The notes under the pieces were generated by a model. It had not been told where the DNA came from. It ran no database searches and saw only the letters and a list, made by a program, of their open reading frames with translations. This document shows positions 22,705 to 36,623 of a stretch of DNA of 64,000 bases, in pieces (the first letter of the stretch is position 1; every line of letters starts with the position of its first letter). The stretch comes from Myotis daubentonii (Eukaryota > Chordata > Mammalia > Chiroptera > Vespertilionidae): assembly GCF_963259705.1 (NCBI RefSeq), contig NC_081841.1, forward strand, positions 113,620,979-113,684,978, in the 5' to 3' direction. Made by a program: the position numbers and the translations under genes.

Positions 22705-24559
22705 CCACCCCACCCCACCCCCGCCCTGCCCCTTGAGCTTCAACCTCAGAAAAATGATAAAAAAGACAGGTTTCAGAAACAAACACTGCACTGGCTCCTT
22801 TGTCTTGGAAGAAAGGCAAAAAGTGTGAGGTCTTCAGTCATTTCATAGAGGAAACCAGGTCAGAAGGGACCTACAGAAAGGGCCAGAATCACAGTGCTGG
22901 GAAATCTTATGCCCACCAAAGCAACAAGGGCTCTTGGCAAGCCTTGCTCCTGAGTCCCTGAGTTCATCCTAAAGGCTGTCAGTGTCTCCAGAAATCACAA
23001 CAGTGTTGTCGGGTGGGGGAGGGCTCCCAGAAAGACTTCCAAAAGCAGTACAAGGCAGGAAGAGGGCAGAACGTTCTTTCCCTCCACAAGGTAGTATCCT
23101 GTAAAGCAAAGCATTTGGTCCCTGCCTGCCTCTGACTCAGGGTGGGGACCCTACTCAGATGCTCAAGGCCAATTAGAGTATAAAGGCCCTTTTCAGAGTA
23201 CACCAGATGTTCAAGGCCACTATGGGTGTCCAAGGAGTATACACAGGTGCAAGACCAAATCCCCAGTAATCTGTCTGTATGTACACTGCACAAGTGTTCC
23301 CTTATATAACCCAAAAAACTGAGGTCGCTATTTGGAAAGAAGCCTCTTTTGTCAAATTAGTGTAAAGCTGTTACCAGCCAGTGAGGCTGCTTGGTGAGGC
23401 TCTCCTATGTTAGGTGCTGCTGTATTAAGGGAAAGATGTATTACTGACCAGCAGGCTGCTGCTGTGTGGGAAAGATGTATTGTTACCTAGCCGTGCAGCT
23501 ACTGTATGGGACTTTGCTTTGAAGAACTGTTTTAGACAGTTCCTTGCTAGCAATGGCTACATGGCCACTACAATAAAGACTGGCTTCTACAATAAAGACT
23601 CTCTTATATACACACACAACTTCTCAGGGCTTCCCTGTAAAATACTGGGTGTCCAGATGGTCCAGTCCCTGGCAGAGGGGCTCCAATCGGACAACTGGTG
23701 GAGCAAGATGAAGGAACTGAGTTCCAACACTCAGCCATTGCAGCAATCAAGACATTATCAGAGCTCCCCTGTGGCCTTCATCCAAAGGCATTGAAATCCG
23801 GGGTGCAATGGGATTGCTGCCTCCCAGTGAATGAAATTCAATGATAAACGCATCAAAATTAGTTTCATATTGAACAAGACCCGTTTCTGCTTCTCCTGCA
23901 TCCAGCACTGATTTCCAAGATGCTTCTCAACTTCCCACCAATGTCTGACTCGATCAAACCCTTTTATCCGCATTAAAAATAATAATAAAGTTAAAGATCC
24001 TCTTACCTGGCTTGCCAGGTGCCAGTCACCCCTGCAGATGCAAGGGCTCCTAGGTTTTAAGGACCTACTCTCCGCCCTTCCTATCCCGCCTCTTCCCTCA
24101 CATAAGGCTCCCTGCTTCCCCCTCACCTGTCCATGGACCCCTTTCCCTATCCAGCATCCAGAAACTTCCCTTCCCCAGTGGCCAGACCACCTGCCCAGCC
24201 TCCAGGTCCCAGCCTCACCACTGTCCCCTGCAAGGCCCCAGGCCCCATCGCTGCCCCCTGCGACCCTTCCTCCTCCTCCGGGGGCATTGTTTCACCGTTC
24301 CTGGCTCTGCTTCACGCTGTGGCTGCCGGAACCCTCCAGGGAAGACCACTTGTGGGGACTGTGAGGACCACGTGCGCCCCTAAAACTCCAAATTTCCTTT
24401 CCTGCCCCGCCGGGTGGGTCACGTGCACAGAAATCCGGGGGCCAGGCGCTGCCCCTGGTACTCAAGAACCCCAAATGACCAGAGACACACCACGCCATGG
24501 ATTAGGAGGCCCCGACACAAACTTGGGGCCAAGCCGCTGCTTCTGGGCCTCGCTCTCGA
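22705..24559. other. CCNA1 upstream region with a possible LTR-like segment
   Basis: Mostly unassigned. At about 23,330-23,650 two imperfect repeats of 'gggaaagatgtatt..' and paired AATAAAGACT motifs look like an LTR, but ends and duplications could not be fixed. From 24,060 the sequence becomes C-rich, grading into the CCNA1 CpG island. Confidence 0.35.
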
Positions 24560-25360
24560 GGAGGTGAAGGTGAGGGCAGGGGCGGTGAGCGAGCCTTGCT
24601 CTCGTGTGGGCGCAGTCAGGGCGCCGGCCTGCGCAGCCCCGAGGGCCTGCGTCGCTCTCCCGAGCCAAGGTTCTCAGGAGCGGGACGCGGAAAAGACGTT
24701 AGCGGGAGGAGTGGGCGGTTGTGCGGAGGCCGGCTTCACGGAAACAGTCCCTCCCAAAGCCAGAGCCGTCGCGGGGTGGGCCGCTTTCCTTCCTCCCAGG
24801 CCCCGGGCGCCGGCCGGCCGGGGCGCAGTGCCCACTGCGACCGCCCACCAGACGGCCGGGCCGCGCGGAGGAGCCGGAGCTGCTGCCGCAGGCCCCGCCC
24901 GGCCTTGAACGCCCAGGGGCAGCGGCCCGGCCTCGGAGCCGGCGGGTGAGCGGGCGGGCGTGGGGCGCGCAGGCCCACAGGCGCCCGCGAGGCCCGGCCG
25001 CGCCGCTGATTGGCCGGTCAGCAGCCGCGGCGCGCGGGGTGGTGGGGGCGCGGTGGCGCTGGCGAAACTAATCAGCGCTGAGCGCCCAGGCCGGCCGGGC
25101 GTCGGCCTCTCCGCCGGGATCCGGCTGCCTCTCGCCCCCTCGCCCCCCGCCCCGCTCCGGCGGCCCCTCGCTCCCAGGCCCCCAGCGCACTTGCTAGGTG
25201 TTGCGGGCACACGTGCCTAAGGCCGGGAAGAGCGAGGCCCGCTGCGTGGCAGGGGAGCGCCCTGCCGGTCACGGGGACGGCCATGTTCTTTCCCGCAGTG
25301 CTGTATTCTCGGTCTTTGCCGGCCGGAGCGGCGGGGGATGAGCCTCAGCGGAGAAAGACC
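24560..25360 (+). promoter_or_regulatory. CCNA1: CCNA1 CpG-island promoter
   Basis: Very GC- and CpG-dense. It contains GC boxes (e.g. GGCCCCGCCC near 24,891), an inverted CCAAT box (GATTGG at 25,008), an E2F-like site (TGGCGAAAC at 25,060), an E-box (CACGTG at 25,210) and no obvious TATA box. GC-box, TATA-less architecture is known for the human CCNA1 promoter. The transcription start and first-exon borders cannot be fixed from sequence alone; GT donors near 24,570 and 24,943 are candidates. Confidence 0.7.
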
Positions 25361-25652
25361 CGCCCTTGTTTAGACCCCCAAGAAACGTGGAGCCTTAGTC
25401 TCCTGGCTTGGAGGTCTGTCAGGCTGCTCTCTCCTCCCAGGTCTTGGAAGAAAGCCTCAACGGATTCAAGTCGCTGTTTTGGTTCAAAGCAGCTTTGATA
25501 GCTTATGCCCCGTGGCTAGCGCCCTTTCAGCCCTAATCATTGCTGGGAAGGTCATCGTTTCAGTGCTGCCCCTTAGAGATTCCCTGCACCCTTGGAGCCC
25601 CTGGTGGAAGAGGTTGACTAACTGGCTTGTCTATTTCTCCCTCCTGAGGCAG

Positions 25653-25832
25653 CAGCCTGTGGACACTGAGGTGATGCATCTCAGCAGCTCCAAGGGCAGA
25701 GTAGTCCTGGCTCCAGTGTCCCGAGGTCCTGATGTCCGTCAGACGAGAGCTCAGCTTGGCCAGGACCCCCCACAAAGAACAGTGCTAGGGGTGCTAACTG
25801 AGAATGGGCAGTTCAGGAAGACCTGTGACCAG
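25653..25832 (+). CDS. CCNA1: CCNA1 exon 2 (first certain coding exon)
   Basis: The acceptor ctcctgaggcAG ends at 25,652 and the donor CAG|gtaagg is at 25,833. The exon is open from its first base (QPVDTEV) into the ATG at 25,674. Residues 1-53 include the destruction box. The in-frame seven residues before the ATG match the upstream part of the human long isoform. Confidence 0.9.
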
Positions 25833-28800
25833 GTAAGGATGAGAAGCGCTGGGGAAGCTGCTTGTTGAGAAGAGCTCTCCTGTCATGGTGGGAGGTGGGT
25901 TTCTCTTGTAGCTTTATTTACAAACTCTCCTTGAGTATTTCAGCCCTGGAATCTGGATTATTGGGACATTGAATATTTTAACATCATCTTATTGGGCCCT
26001 TTTTACACCTAGAAATAGTGAATAAATCTTTCCCCCCCAAAAATCGAGGAAATAGGTCTTGGAACTATTTGGATTAAGTATATGTAAAGTCATTTACATG
26101 CTGGCTTAAAAGGAAATGTGAATATCCCCAAAGAATATAGAACTGGGGTTACTCCAGGTCAGAGTGGTGTGCAGACTGATCTAGACTGTGCCTGAAGCAA
26201 TCCTGGATAATTTTCACCTTGTTCATTGGAGAGTGTTTAAAATTAGGATTGGATCAGGCTAGACTAGATTATTTCAAAAAGTGATTTAAAAGCAGACATC
26301 TCCTCAGTACTGATAAAGTTTAGTTGGCCATTAGATATTGCTTAACTGATTCCTTAGAATTAGATTGAAAACTAATTCAGACATTTAAATACAAAGGAGG
26401 GGTTTGGATCCTTAAGAATGGACTTTCAGGTTTAAAAAAAAAAAAAGCTTTCCCAAGTCTGTTATTAGACAAAATCCTGATAACAGTGCTTTTTAAAGCC
26501 TTTTTGCACACTTGTAGTGGAATAATGCTGGCATTAGTCCAGTGAGGTAGGTAGGCTAGATATCATTTCCATTTTTAAAAAATACATATTTTTATTTATT
26601 GCTTTTAAAGAGAGAGAAAGGGGGGGGGAGAGGGAGAAAGAGAAAGAGACATTGATTTGTTCCATTTATTTATACATTCATTGGTTGTTTCCTGTGTGTG
26701 CCCTGACTGGGCATCAAACACACAACATTGGCATATTGGGATGATGCTCTAACCCACTGAGCTATCAGGCCAGGGCCATCCTTTCCATGTTATAGGTGAA
26801 AAAATTTAAGAGGGAAAGAAAGGCCAAGGGTGAGGCAGCGGGAGAAGGCATAGTAGAGGAGACCAGATTAGAAACCTCTCATCTACTGACCTGACCATTC
26901 AAGCATTTTTGTGGCATCTTATTAGTCAGAGAAAAATACCCAAAGTGATCTGTTTAAAGCTTTGGAAAAAATTCAGAAGTTGTTTTTAACAAACTTAATT
27001 TGTTTAGCAGCGTTTGCTTTTTTAAAATTAAAGTCTAAAACCTGGTTATTATGAATTGGCAGTATGCCTTTGCTGACAGGTCTAACCTCTTACATTGCCT
27101 GATACTACCTCTACATTTCCCTGCTTGATTCTTCTACAACTTTCTTAGAAATCTATTTTACATCTCTGCTTCTCTCTTTAATGCTTCACAACCTCCACCT
27201 CAGCTAATGGCTTTGTATTCTATTTCCCTAAAAATATGAAAGCAACCAGAAGAGAATTTCCATATGCTTCCATGTGCCATATACTCTGTCATCCAGATCC
27301 TGCTACATGACTCACGTTTCTACTCATATGCAAGATGAACCCCTATTTGTATAGTATACCTTACTCTTATTTTTTTCTTCTCGGTTTTCTTTTCTCTACT
27401 GGGTCAAACACATAAGCAAATATAATTTTTCCATCTTAAATATCTTTCAACTACAAAGCTCTTTGCAATGCCTGTCTCATTTATAGAAATATTTCTTTAG
27501 AGTTTGTTTGTCCCATCCTCCATTAGGATGAGAATTTGGGATGTCAGGTTCACTGTTGCATTCTTGGTGGTTGGAACAGTGCCTAGCCAGGGTAGCATGC
27601 TAGTGTTTGTTGAATGAATGCACTCTGTCTCTAGTTCTTCTCTTGTTCACTTTTCACTCAATTTTTAGTCCTTTACACTTAACTGATCATTCTTTATTTC
27701 TAGCAATAATTTTATTCTCACTCAGCCGGAGAAGACCACTCTGTCCTGGATTTTCACCTAGCTCATTGGCCACTCCTCAGTATTCTGGTTCTTCCTTATC
27801 CTGTGTCTCAAAATTAGAGTGCTCCAGGACTTAGTATTTATCTGAATTTGTACCTAGTCCCTTACAGTCTTCAAGTCTTTTAACATTAAATGCCATGGCT
27901 CTTTTTATCTTCTGTCTTGACCTCTCACCTATGTTGCAGGTTCACATTACTCAGCAGCCTACTTGACAGCTCCATTTGGATCCTTGGATCATACAATAGG
28001 CACCTCAAATGTGTGCAAAACCAACCCTAGCCCCAACCTACTCTTCCCAAATCTTATCATCTCAATAAATGCGATATCCATCCTTCCTGTTATTCAGCCT
28101 AAAAAACTTTGTCATCCTTGACTCTTGTTTTCCTCCTACCTCACATCTATTTTGCTGAAAAAATACAATTGGCTTTACTTTTAAAAGTGTCTAGAATATC
28201 TTCATTTCTCATCTTTTACTAATACTGCATTGATTCAAAATCCTATTGTATCTTACCTGGAATTGGCAAGTTTCACAACTGAGCATCTTACCTTACTTGC
28301 TCTCTATACCTCTACATAACCAGGGTGAACCTTTTAAAACATAAATCAGATCATCCTTTGCCCAGAACTCCCCAGTGGCTGCCCATCTCAGAATAGAAGA
28401 TGATCCTTAAATGGCCTATAGTTAGGCCCTACATAATCTGGCTTCTCTTTTCCTTTCGCTTTCTCTTTTCTCTCATGACCTACATACACTACTGTCTTTC
28501 TCACTCTGCCCCATTTGTTTCTTGATGTGCCTCTTAAGACACACTTCAACATCAGGACATGTACCCAGGCTGTTCCCTCTGCCCAGAATGCTCTTCCCTT
28601 TTTTATCTGTGTAACTTACTCTCTTAGCTTGTCCATATCTTTGTCTAACTTTTATCTTCATAGGGGCTTTCTCTGGCCACATTGTTTAAAATGGCAATGA
28701 CTCTCTTTTCTCTCTGTTCTTCTTCTCCAAAGCACTTATCATTTGATCTACTATGTCTTTTTCTTATTTGTCTTTCTCCTATCCTCCCAACTAGATATAA

Positions 28801-31687
28801 ACTCCATGAGGGCCATTCGTTTTGAACGTTTGGTTCATCGCTAAATTCTGGGCACCTAGAACAATGTCTGGCACATACTGGATGCTCAGTAAATGTGTAA
28901 TGAATGTATGATATGATCCAATTACTATATATATATATATGACAAAAGTCAAACATGGTAATAATTTGGAATTATGATTATCTGGTTATAGTAACTTGTG
29001 TTTTTGGTCCTTTATAGTTCTTGTGATTTTACCAGAATTACCATAAAGAATTTTTTCTTGCCTTGGCCAGGTGGCTCAGTTAGTTGGAGAGTCATCCTGT
29101 ACACCTAAAAGGTTATAGGTGCTGTTCCTGGTCACAGTACATACCTAGATTGTGGGTTCAATCCTGTAGGGGAGGCAGCTGATTGATGTTTCTTTTTCTC
29201 TCTCTCCTCTCTCTCTCTCTCCCTTCCACTTTCTCTCTAAAAATCAATAAATGTATCCTCAAGTGAGGATTAAAAAAAGAATTTTTTTCTTACTAGTGTA
29301 GACATAAACTACATATTTAATTTACTAGATGGAAGGGAAAGTTAGGAAACACATAATTTGAAAGGAGTCTCAACAGTAAACACCAAGATACTATATAATA
29401 AAGAGGTAATATGCAAATTGACCATCATGCCCTCGCACAAGATGGCTGCCCAGGGAGGGCAGTGGTGGGCAATCAGGCCAGCAGGGGAGGGAAGTTGGGG
29501 GTGACCAGGCCTGCAGGGGAGGGCAGTTGGGGCAACCAGGTCTGCAGGGGAGGGCAGTTGAGGGGGACCAGGCCTACATGGCAGTGCAGTTGGGGGCAAC
29601 CGGGCCAGTAAGGGAGGGCAGTTGGGTGTGACCAGGCTGGCAGGGGAGGACAGTTGGGGGCAATCGGGCCAGCAGGGAAGCAGTTAGGCATCGATCAGCA
29701 AGGTAGGGGAGTGGTTAGGGGGTGATCAGGCTGGCAGGCAGAAGCAGTTAGGGGCGATCAGGCAGGTGAACGGTTGGGAGCCAGCAGTCCCGGATTGTGA
29801 GAGGGATGTCTGACTGCCGGCTTAGACCCGGGGATCCCATAGGGGGGTCCAGATTGGAGAGGGTGCAGGCTGCATTGAGGGACGCCCCCCCCCGTGCATA
29901 ATTTCGTGCACCGGGCCTCTAGTTAATTATAAATGATAAAATGTTAATGCAGTAGCTAGACCTAGAATTTGCATAAATATAACTTAGATTCATAAAGCTT
30001 GCCCACCTGCCTTGGTTCAGCTGACCTTCAGGTCATCCAACATGACTCATCTTAATGTGCACTAGTATGTAATGCATCACAGTTGTTCACAGAGGGAACA
30101 CACACAGTTGTTTCCATCATTAATGTTATAGGAATAAAGAAAAGGGAGAAACAATTGATTGACTGTTAGATTTCTCCATCATGTCATACAAAAAGATTCT
30201 ATGTTAAGAGAATTTAGTAGTATGTGTTTCTAATATCATATTTCTAATTAACTGGGTATAAAATGGGAACTTTATAGAGGCCTGCTGACTTAAAGTTAAC
30301 TTTTTAAGGGGGATGACTGTAGGAACTCAGTAACTATGCATCAAAAACTGTGCTGGGTACTTACAAAATCCTGTAATGCTATATAAGCATGAGAGCCAAT
30401 TTACAATCCCTCCTCCCCCCTTTCATTTTGAAGGAGAGTTATAGTTTCTTTTTCTAGGATTTTTTAATTCCCTTTGATAAATATGTGAGGAAGATGAAAA
30501 ATTTTAGATAGCTCTTTTACCAAATGTCAAATGTAGAAAGAGATAAGGGAGAAGTCATACTTTGGAAGCTTTATTTTCTGAAATTATATTGCAGAAATAC
30601 ATATTGCAATTTAAGATTCCTCTTATTTTCCCATCCTGCTGGTTTGAGTCACACAGGTTCACATCACCTATTGGTCTTTGGGGTGGCCTTTAACAAAAAA
30701 TCCTTTTCTAGGGGATCACAACAGTTAGGTGTTTCTCTGGATCAGAAAATGTCTTCCCTCAAGCTGGAAAGAAAGCACTCTCTGACTGTGGGGTTCACAT
30801 GCCAGCCAAGCAAGGATTTGATATCTACATGGATGAACCTGAGCAAGAGGACAAAAACAGCTGCAGTGGGAAAGAGGGAATGGCATTTGAGGATATGTAT
30901 GAAGTAGACACTAGCACACTCAAGTCTGACCTTCACTTCCTGCTGGATTTTAGCACAGGTAATCTGACTTACCTACAGTGGATGATAGGTACCCTGTATT
31001 CATAATCACCTGCAGTATTCAATAGCATGTTACTAGCAAGAGAAAACCACGAAGTAATGACTGCCTATAGAGGGTTAGTGGGTAGAATGAGCTTTTTTTA
31101 AAATTAAATCTTTATTGTTCATATTATTACAGTTATTCCTCTTTTTCCCCCCCAATAGCTCCCCTCCACCCGGTTCCCACCGCACCCTCTGCCATTAACC
31201 CCCCCCCCCCACTGTCCTCATCCATAGGTATACGATATTTTCCACTCTCTTCCCGCACCCCCCGAGAATTGTCAGTCCACTCCCTCTCTATGCCCCTGAT
31301 TGTATTATATTACCCAGTTTATTCTGTTCATCAGATTATTATATTTTGTTCGTAATTTTTAACTTTATCTTTTTCTTCTTCCTCTTTTTAAAGAATACCT
31401 TTCAGCATTTCATATAATACTGGTTTGGTGGTAATGAACTCCTTTATCTGTGAAGCTCTTTATCTGACCTTCAATTCTGAATGATAGCTTTGCTGGATAA
31501 AGTAATCTTGGTTGTAGGTTCTTGGTATTCATCACTTTGAATATTTCTTGCCACTCCCTTCTGGCCTGCATAGTTTCTATTGAGAAATCAGCTGACAATG
31601 ATATGGGTACTCCCTTGTAGGTAACTGACTGTTTTTCTCTTGCTGCTTTTAAGATTCTCTCTTTGTCTTTTGCCCTTGGCATTTAAA

Positions 31688-31725
<38 letters not shown>

Positions 31726-34700
31726 ATTTTTTTACAGAGAGGAAGGGAGAGAGATAGAGAGCTAGAAACATCGATGAGAGAGAAACATTGATCAGCTGCC
31801 TCCTGCACATCTCCTACTGGGGATGTGCCCGCAACCCAGGTACATGCCCTTGACCGGAATCGAACCTGGGACCTTTCAGTCTGCAGGCCGATGCTCTATC
31901 CACTGAGCCAAACCAGTTTCGGCGCCCTTGGCATTTTAATTATGATGTGTCTTGGTGTGGTCCTCTTTGGATTCCTTTTGTTTGGGGTTCTCTGTGCTTC
32001 CTGGACTTGTAAGTCTATTTCTTTCATCAGGTAGGGGAAGTTTTCTGTCATTATTTCTTCAAATAGGTTTTCAGTATCTTGCTCTCTCTCTTCTTCTGGC
32101 ACCCCCATAATTTGGATGTTGGTGCGCTTGAAGCTGTCCCAGAGGCTCCTTACACTATTTTCATATTTTTGGATTCTTTTTTCTTTTTCCAGTTGGGTGT
32201 TTTTTTGCATCTTTGTATTTCAAATCCTTGACTTGATTCCTGTGATCCTCTAGTCTGCTGTTGGATCTCTGTATAATATTCTTTATTTCAGTCAGTGTAT
32301 GCTTAATTTCTAGTTGGTCCTTTTTCATATCCTCGAGGCTCTCACTAGATTTATTGAGGGTCTCACTAAATTTATCGGTGGTTTCTAGAAAATTCTTGAA
32401 AAACCTTATAACTGTGGGTTTGAATTCTATATCAAGTAGTTTGCTTTCCTCCATTTCTGTCATTTGTGACCTGTTTCTTTGTCTCTGCATTTTGGCTGCT
32501 TCCTGTGTTGATAGAGTGGCTTTGTGTGCTAGGTGTCCCAGTGGCTCAGCCTCCCCAATTACCTGAGGTGGACACTCTTGGTGCACCCCTTTGTGGGCTT
32601 TGTGCACAGTCTTGTTGTAGTTAAGCCTTGATTGTTATAGGTATCACTGGAGGAATTAACCTCCAGGCCAATTGGCAGTGAGAATCAGCTGTGTCTATGG
32701 TGGGAGAACTTCTGTGCTGGAGATACCTTTATGGGGCAAGACTTGCTTCAGTGGGGCTTTGGTGCTCACTGAGTCTGCCCCTGGAGTGTGTCCCTTATGG
32801 ATCTGAGGAGTTGTAATCTGGATGGTCCCACTCCGACCACTGGGTACACTGGCTCTTGGATCTCTAAGGAGGTGCTAATTTAGCCTCTGCCTGAGGCTAC
32901 CCAGCAGGAGCTATGGAGAGATCTGCAGATTCCTCTTCTTTCTTTGGGGTTTTGAGGTTCCCAGATGGGTCTCATCTGTGAAGCAATGCAAGCTGCTGTG
33001 GGGCCTTGGGCCTTCTTTTGGATGTTCTGGGTCTCTCTGACCCAGCTGCAGTTTGTTAGGTAATTTTAGATTGCAAAGGGCCAGGCCATTCATATGCAAA
33101 AGGCTCTGCACACAGCTTGGGTGTGGCGGGGTCTCAGGGAATCAACAGGGCGGAGCCAACAACTATGGCTGATCCTCAGTCCTACCCTAAGAGGCCCTGG
33201 GTCTTAGTGTCCCGGTAATATCTGCAAGCTTCTCTGAGAGAAAGCTGCCCTCGAGTTCCGCCCGATGCCAGACAGTCCAGTTTCTCCCCGTATGTGTCTG
33301 GGTCCCCAGAGACTCGCCCGGAACTGGAGTTCAGAGCAGTTGGGAACTTGAGACTCCCTCCCTATTGAAAAAGACAACCACCTCCTCAGTTGCCAGCCCT
33401 TTCTGCGTGCACCTCCGTACCTCTGCACTTTACTTCTGCACCTCCTCTGAGTCTCAGTGTACTTTTCTCTTTCTTTCTAGTTGTAGAATTTCCACTCATC
33501 CAGCCTTCCTGTGGTTCTGGATGATCTCCATTTTGTCTTTTAGTTGTATTTTTGAAGTGGTTGTTTGAGGCAGCAATTTCCTGTGTTTACCTATGCCGCC
33601 ATCTTGGTTTCTCTAGAGTGAGTTTTTAAATTAAATGTCTTACCTAATAATGTTGAATCCCTGCAGTTTCCCCTATGCTGGTAGAGTCATCTCTTCATGC
33701 TAAGTCTGAAGATGCATCAGATTTTGGTACAGACATGATAAATGTGACTGAATATGCTGAAGAAATTCATCAGTACCTTAGAGAAGCTGAAGTAAGTTTT
33801 CCCAAATTCTACTTCAATTGCCAGCACCCAAAGCACTTAATATTAAGATAGTTATAAACTCTTGGCCATAACCATTAATGAATGGCATTTTTATGACATC
33901 TAAATATAAGAATATCTATTAAAAATAATAGTTGTGAGGTGAGTAGCAATTACTTGGACTATTCCTCTATGACACAAATGGTTTATATATTAAGCATTTC
34001 ACTCTTAGGAATAGTCCATGTTGCCATTTCCCTCCCTCTGTTATTTGTTACCTAATTGCATTACAGAACCAGAATTTCACACTTTCTTTTGTGTCATAGT
34101 AAAGATTTATTTGTGTTTTGATCAGTTTCCTTCTAACCTTTGCTCATGAGATTTTTAAAATAGCAGCTATACTGTGGCATTATCTTTACGATACAGCAAG
34201 TATTTAAATATCAAAACTCTTTCCCCAAACAGATACGATACAGGCCCAAAGCCCACTACCTAAGGAAACAACCAGACATCACAGAAAGCATGCGAAGGAT
34301 TCTGGTGGACTGGCTGGTTGAGGTTGGAGAAGAATATAAGCTTCGAGCTGAGACTCTCTACTTGGCTGTCAACTTCCTGGATAGGTTTCTTTCGTGCATG
34401 TCTGTTTTGAGAGGGAAGTTGCAGCTTGTAGGTACAGCAGCTATTCTTCTGGCTTCGTAAGTGTTCTTCAGCTTAAATAATGTGAAACTACAGTCTGTCA
34501 AAACACATGACTTATTCTTCATTTATTGAAGAAATCCAGTACTTAAAATTTATTCATGCCTTTTTTGATAAAATACCATCATTTTTATAGTATTTACTGA
34601 GAAACTGAACCTTACCACATGTTCACTCTTCAATGCAGATGCTTATAATACAGTTTCATGACCAAAGCGGCCATCAGCTCAAATTCAGGATGCAATTTAA

Positions 34701-36573
34701 CTATTTTGTGGTGTAGTCTTTGGCTGTATTCTAGTATAAGTAAAAGTCCTACTTAAGGAAATTTTCGTTATATGGAAGTCATCTTCATGATCTGTTAAAT
34801 GATCCATAATACCACAGTTTATGTGGATACAGTGAATAAATTATTCACTGTTCCTGTTACTATCAATCATTGATAATAATATCTAATTATGTGTAAAAGA
34901 GCTGGATTGTTGCTGCCTTTAATTAAGTGACCTATTGGTGAGTAGTAGTTTTCCTTTCTATTCTTCTAGTCTCAGATATTCTATTTATTAATGCCTAAAA
35001 ACTTGCCAAAATTTCCCTACAAAAGGAAAATAAAAGCAAAGAATTGATAGCAGTGAAACTGTATCATTATCATTCTCTTGGATATATAGCATCATTTGAT
35101 AATTCAATAGAGAAAGCTAACCATAATGTTTTTAAAAACCTAAGACTTAAGGAGTTTTTTTCTACTATGTGTTCATCATAACATTCTTTCCCACAAGAAG
35201 ATTTTAATTAAGAGGATTTTACATGTATGTCATTCAGAATCTTTCAGTATATCAGAGGCCAAAACTAAAATTCTTATTGGAAATTGTTTCTGTTACTACC
35301 TAGCAGTTAGTACAACATATCTTTGTAATATTCATGTTCTTGTTCTGGAAACAAATTCCTAGTATCTTCACAGTCCTATACCATTTAGTGATTTTTTTTT
35401 AAGTCTGCAAGGGTCATATGAGAGGCAGGGTTTTGATAGCACAGGAAGGAGAGCCACAGGTTCCAAGCATTATTTCCAAAGATTCTTTACCTTTCATAGG
35501 AAATACGAAGAAATATACCCACCTGAAGTAGACGAGTTTGTCTATATAACTGATGATACTTACACAAAACGACAACTGTTAAGAATGGAACACCTACTCC
35601 TGAAAGTCCTAGCTTTTGATCTGACAGTGCCAACTACCAATCAGTTTCTCCTTCAGTACCTAAGGAGACAAGGAGTGTGCAGCATAACTGAGAACCTAGC
35701 CAAGGTATGCCATGTGACTGCCAAGAATGTTGGTGCCAAATTGGGTAAAAAGTAGCCTTTTCAATCATCCTTTAGTTCTTCTTTCCTTTTTAGTTTGTGG
35801 TTGTTTGTTTTGTTTTTGTTTGTTTTTTGTCGTGGGCCCAGAAAAACTTTTAGCAATGGAAGAGTGCTAATTTTAAGAACCCAACTTTGGGTTAGGAGAC
35901 ATTACTGTTGATCATGTTTGGTAGGCATGGGTTGTCTAATGACTCAACTCTTAAAGAAACTTAAGTTTGGGAACTATTCCAGTGTTAGATACAGACCACA
36001 TGAAAGCAGTATTCTTAGGTGTACAGAATAGGAACAAAGTAAACGTGATTTGATTTGACTCTAATCTCCTCCAAACATTAAGTAATGAAGCATTATTTAG
36101 TTATTTGGAGTAAAGAACTTAGTTGAAGGCACTAAAGTACATATTGGTTTGGAAAACTTGGTTTCTAACCACTATGATTTAGTATATCTGGTATTTATGT
36201 GCTATGCAAACAGTGATAAGAAAATCTATGTAAATTTCCAAATATGTTTTTTCTAATCTGATAGATTCCCACTGGTTCTACCTCTGAACTGCATGATTTT
36301 GCCTGATATAAATAGCTTTAATATGCTCATAGTTTGCCTTTGGCTTAAGTCTATAGTCCTACTCCAGTGGCCAGAGCAATGCTACTTTATCTGACCAACA
36401 TAAACCTATACTACTAGTATAATATAAGTAACCCATCACATATACTGTGTGTATTGAAATTTATTACAACATAAATATTATTCTGTTTGTGGACAGGCCT
36501 GGTAGTTATTAAGCTAGTGAATAATTTGAATAAAAATAAGACACAATTGTTTCCCCTGACATTTTTTTTTTTT

Positions 36574-36623
<50 letters not shown>

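Larger units (their letters stand above)
31093..33614 (-). mobile_element. HAL1 (half-L1) element, older copy, in CCNA1 intron 3
   Basis: Minus-strand order: start 'aaccaagatggcggcataggt' at about 33,610, a leader, ORF1 remnants, a G-rich 3' UTR, and the AACAATAAAGATTTAATTT tail near 31,100. No ORF2 follows ORF1, which defines HAL1. A Ves SINE splits it at 31,685-31,923. Possible degenerate duplications (TAGAATGAGCTTTTT and TAGAGTGAGTTTTTA) flank it. It is antisense to CCNA1. Confidence 0.88.

Noticed and set aside
24414..25220. Open frames up to 178 codons on both strands upstream of CCNA1
   Set aside because: Same GC-rich artefact in the promoter island; not conserved cyclin sequence.
25479..25652. 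Frame continuous with CCNA1 exon 2 upstream of its acceptor
   Set aside because: Begins without ATG and crosses a good acceptor at 25,652; the upstream residues do not resemble cyclin A1.
29452..29700. CRISPR-like direct repeats
   Set aside because: Eukaryotic context, imperfect contiguous units without unique spacers; a minisatellite inside a Helitron.
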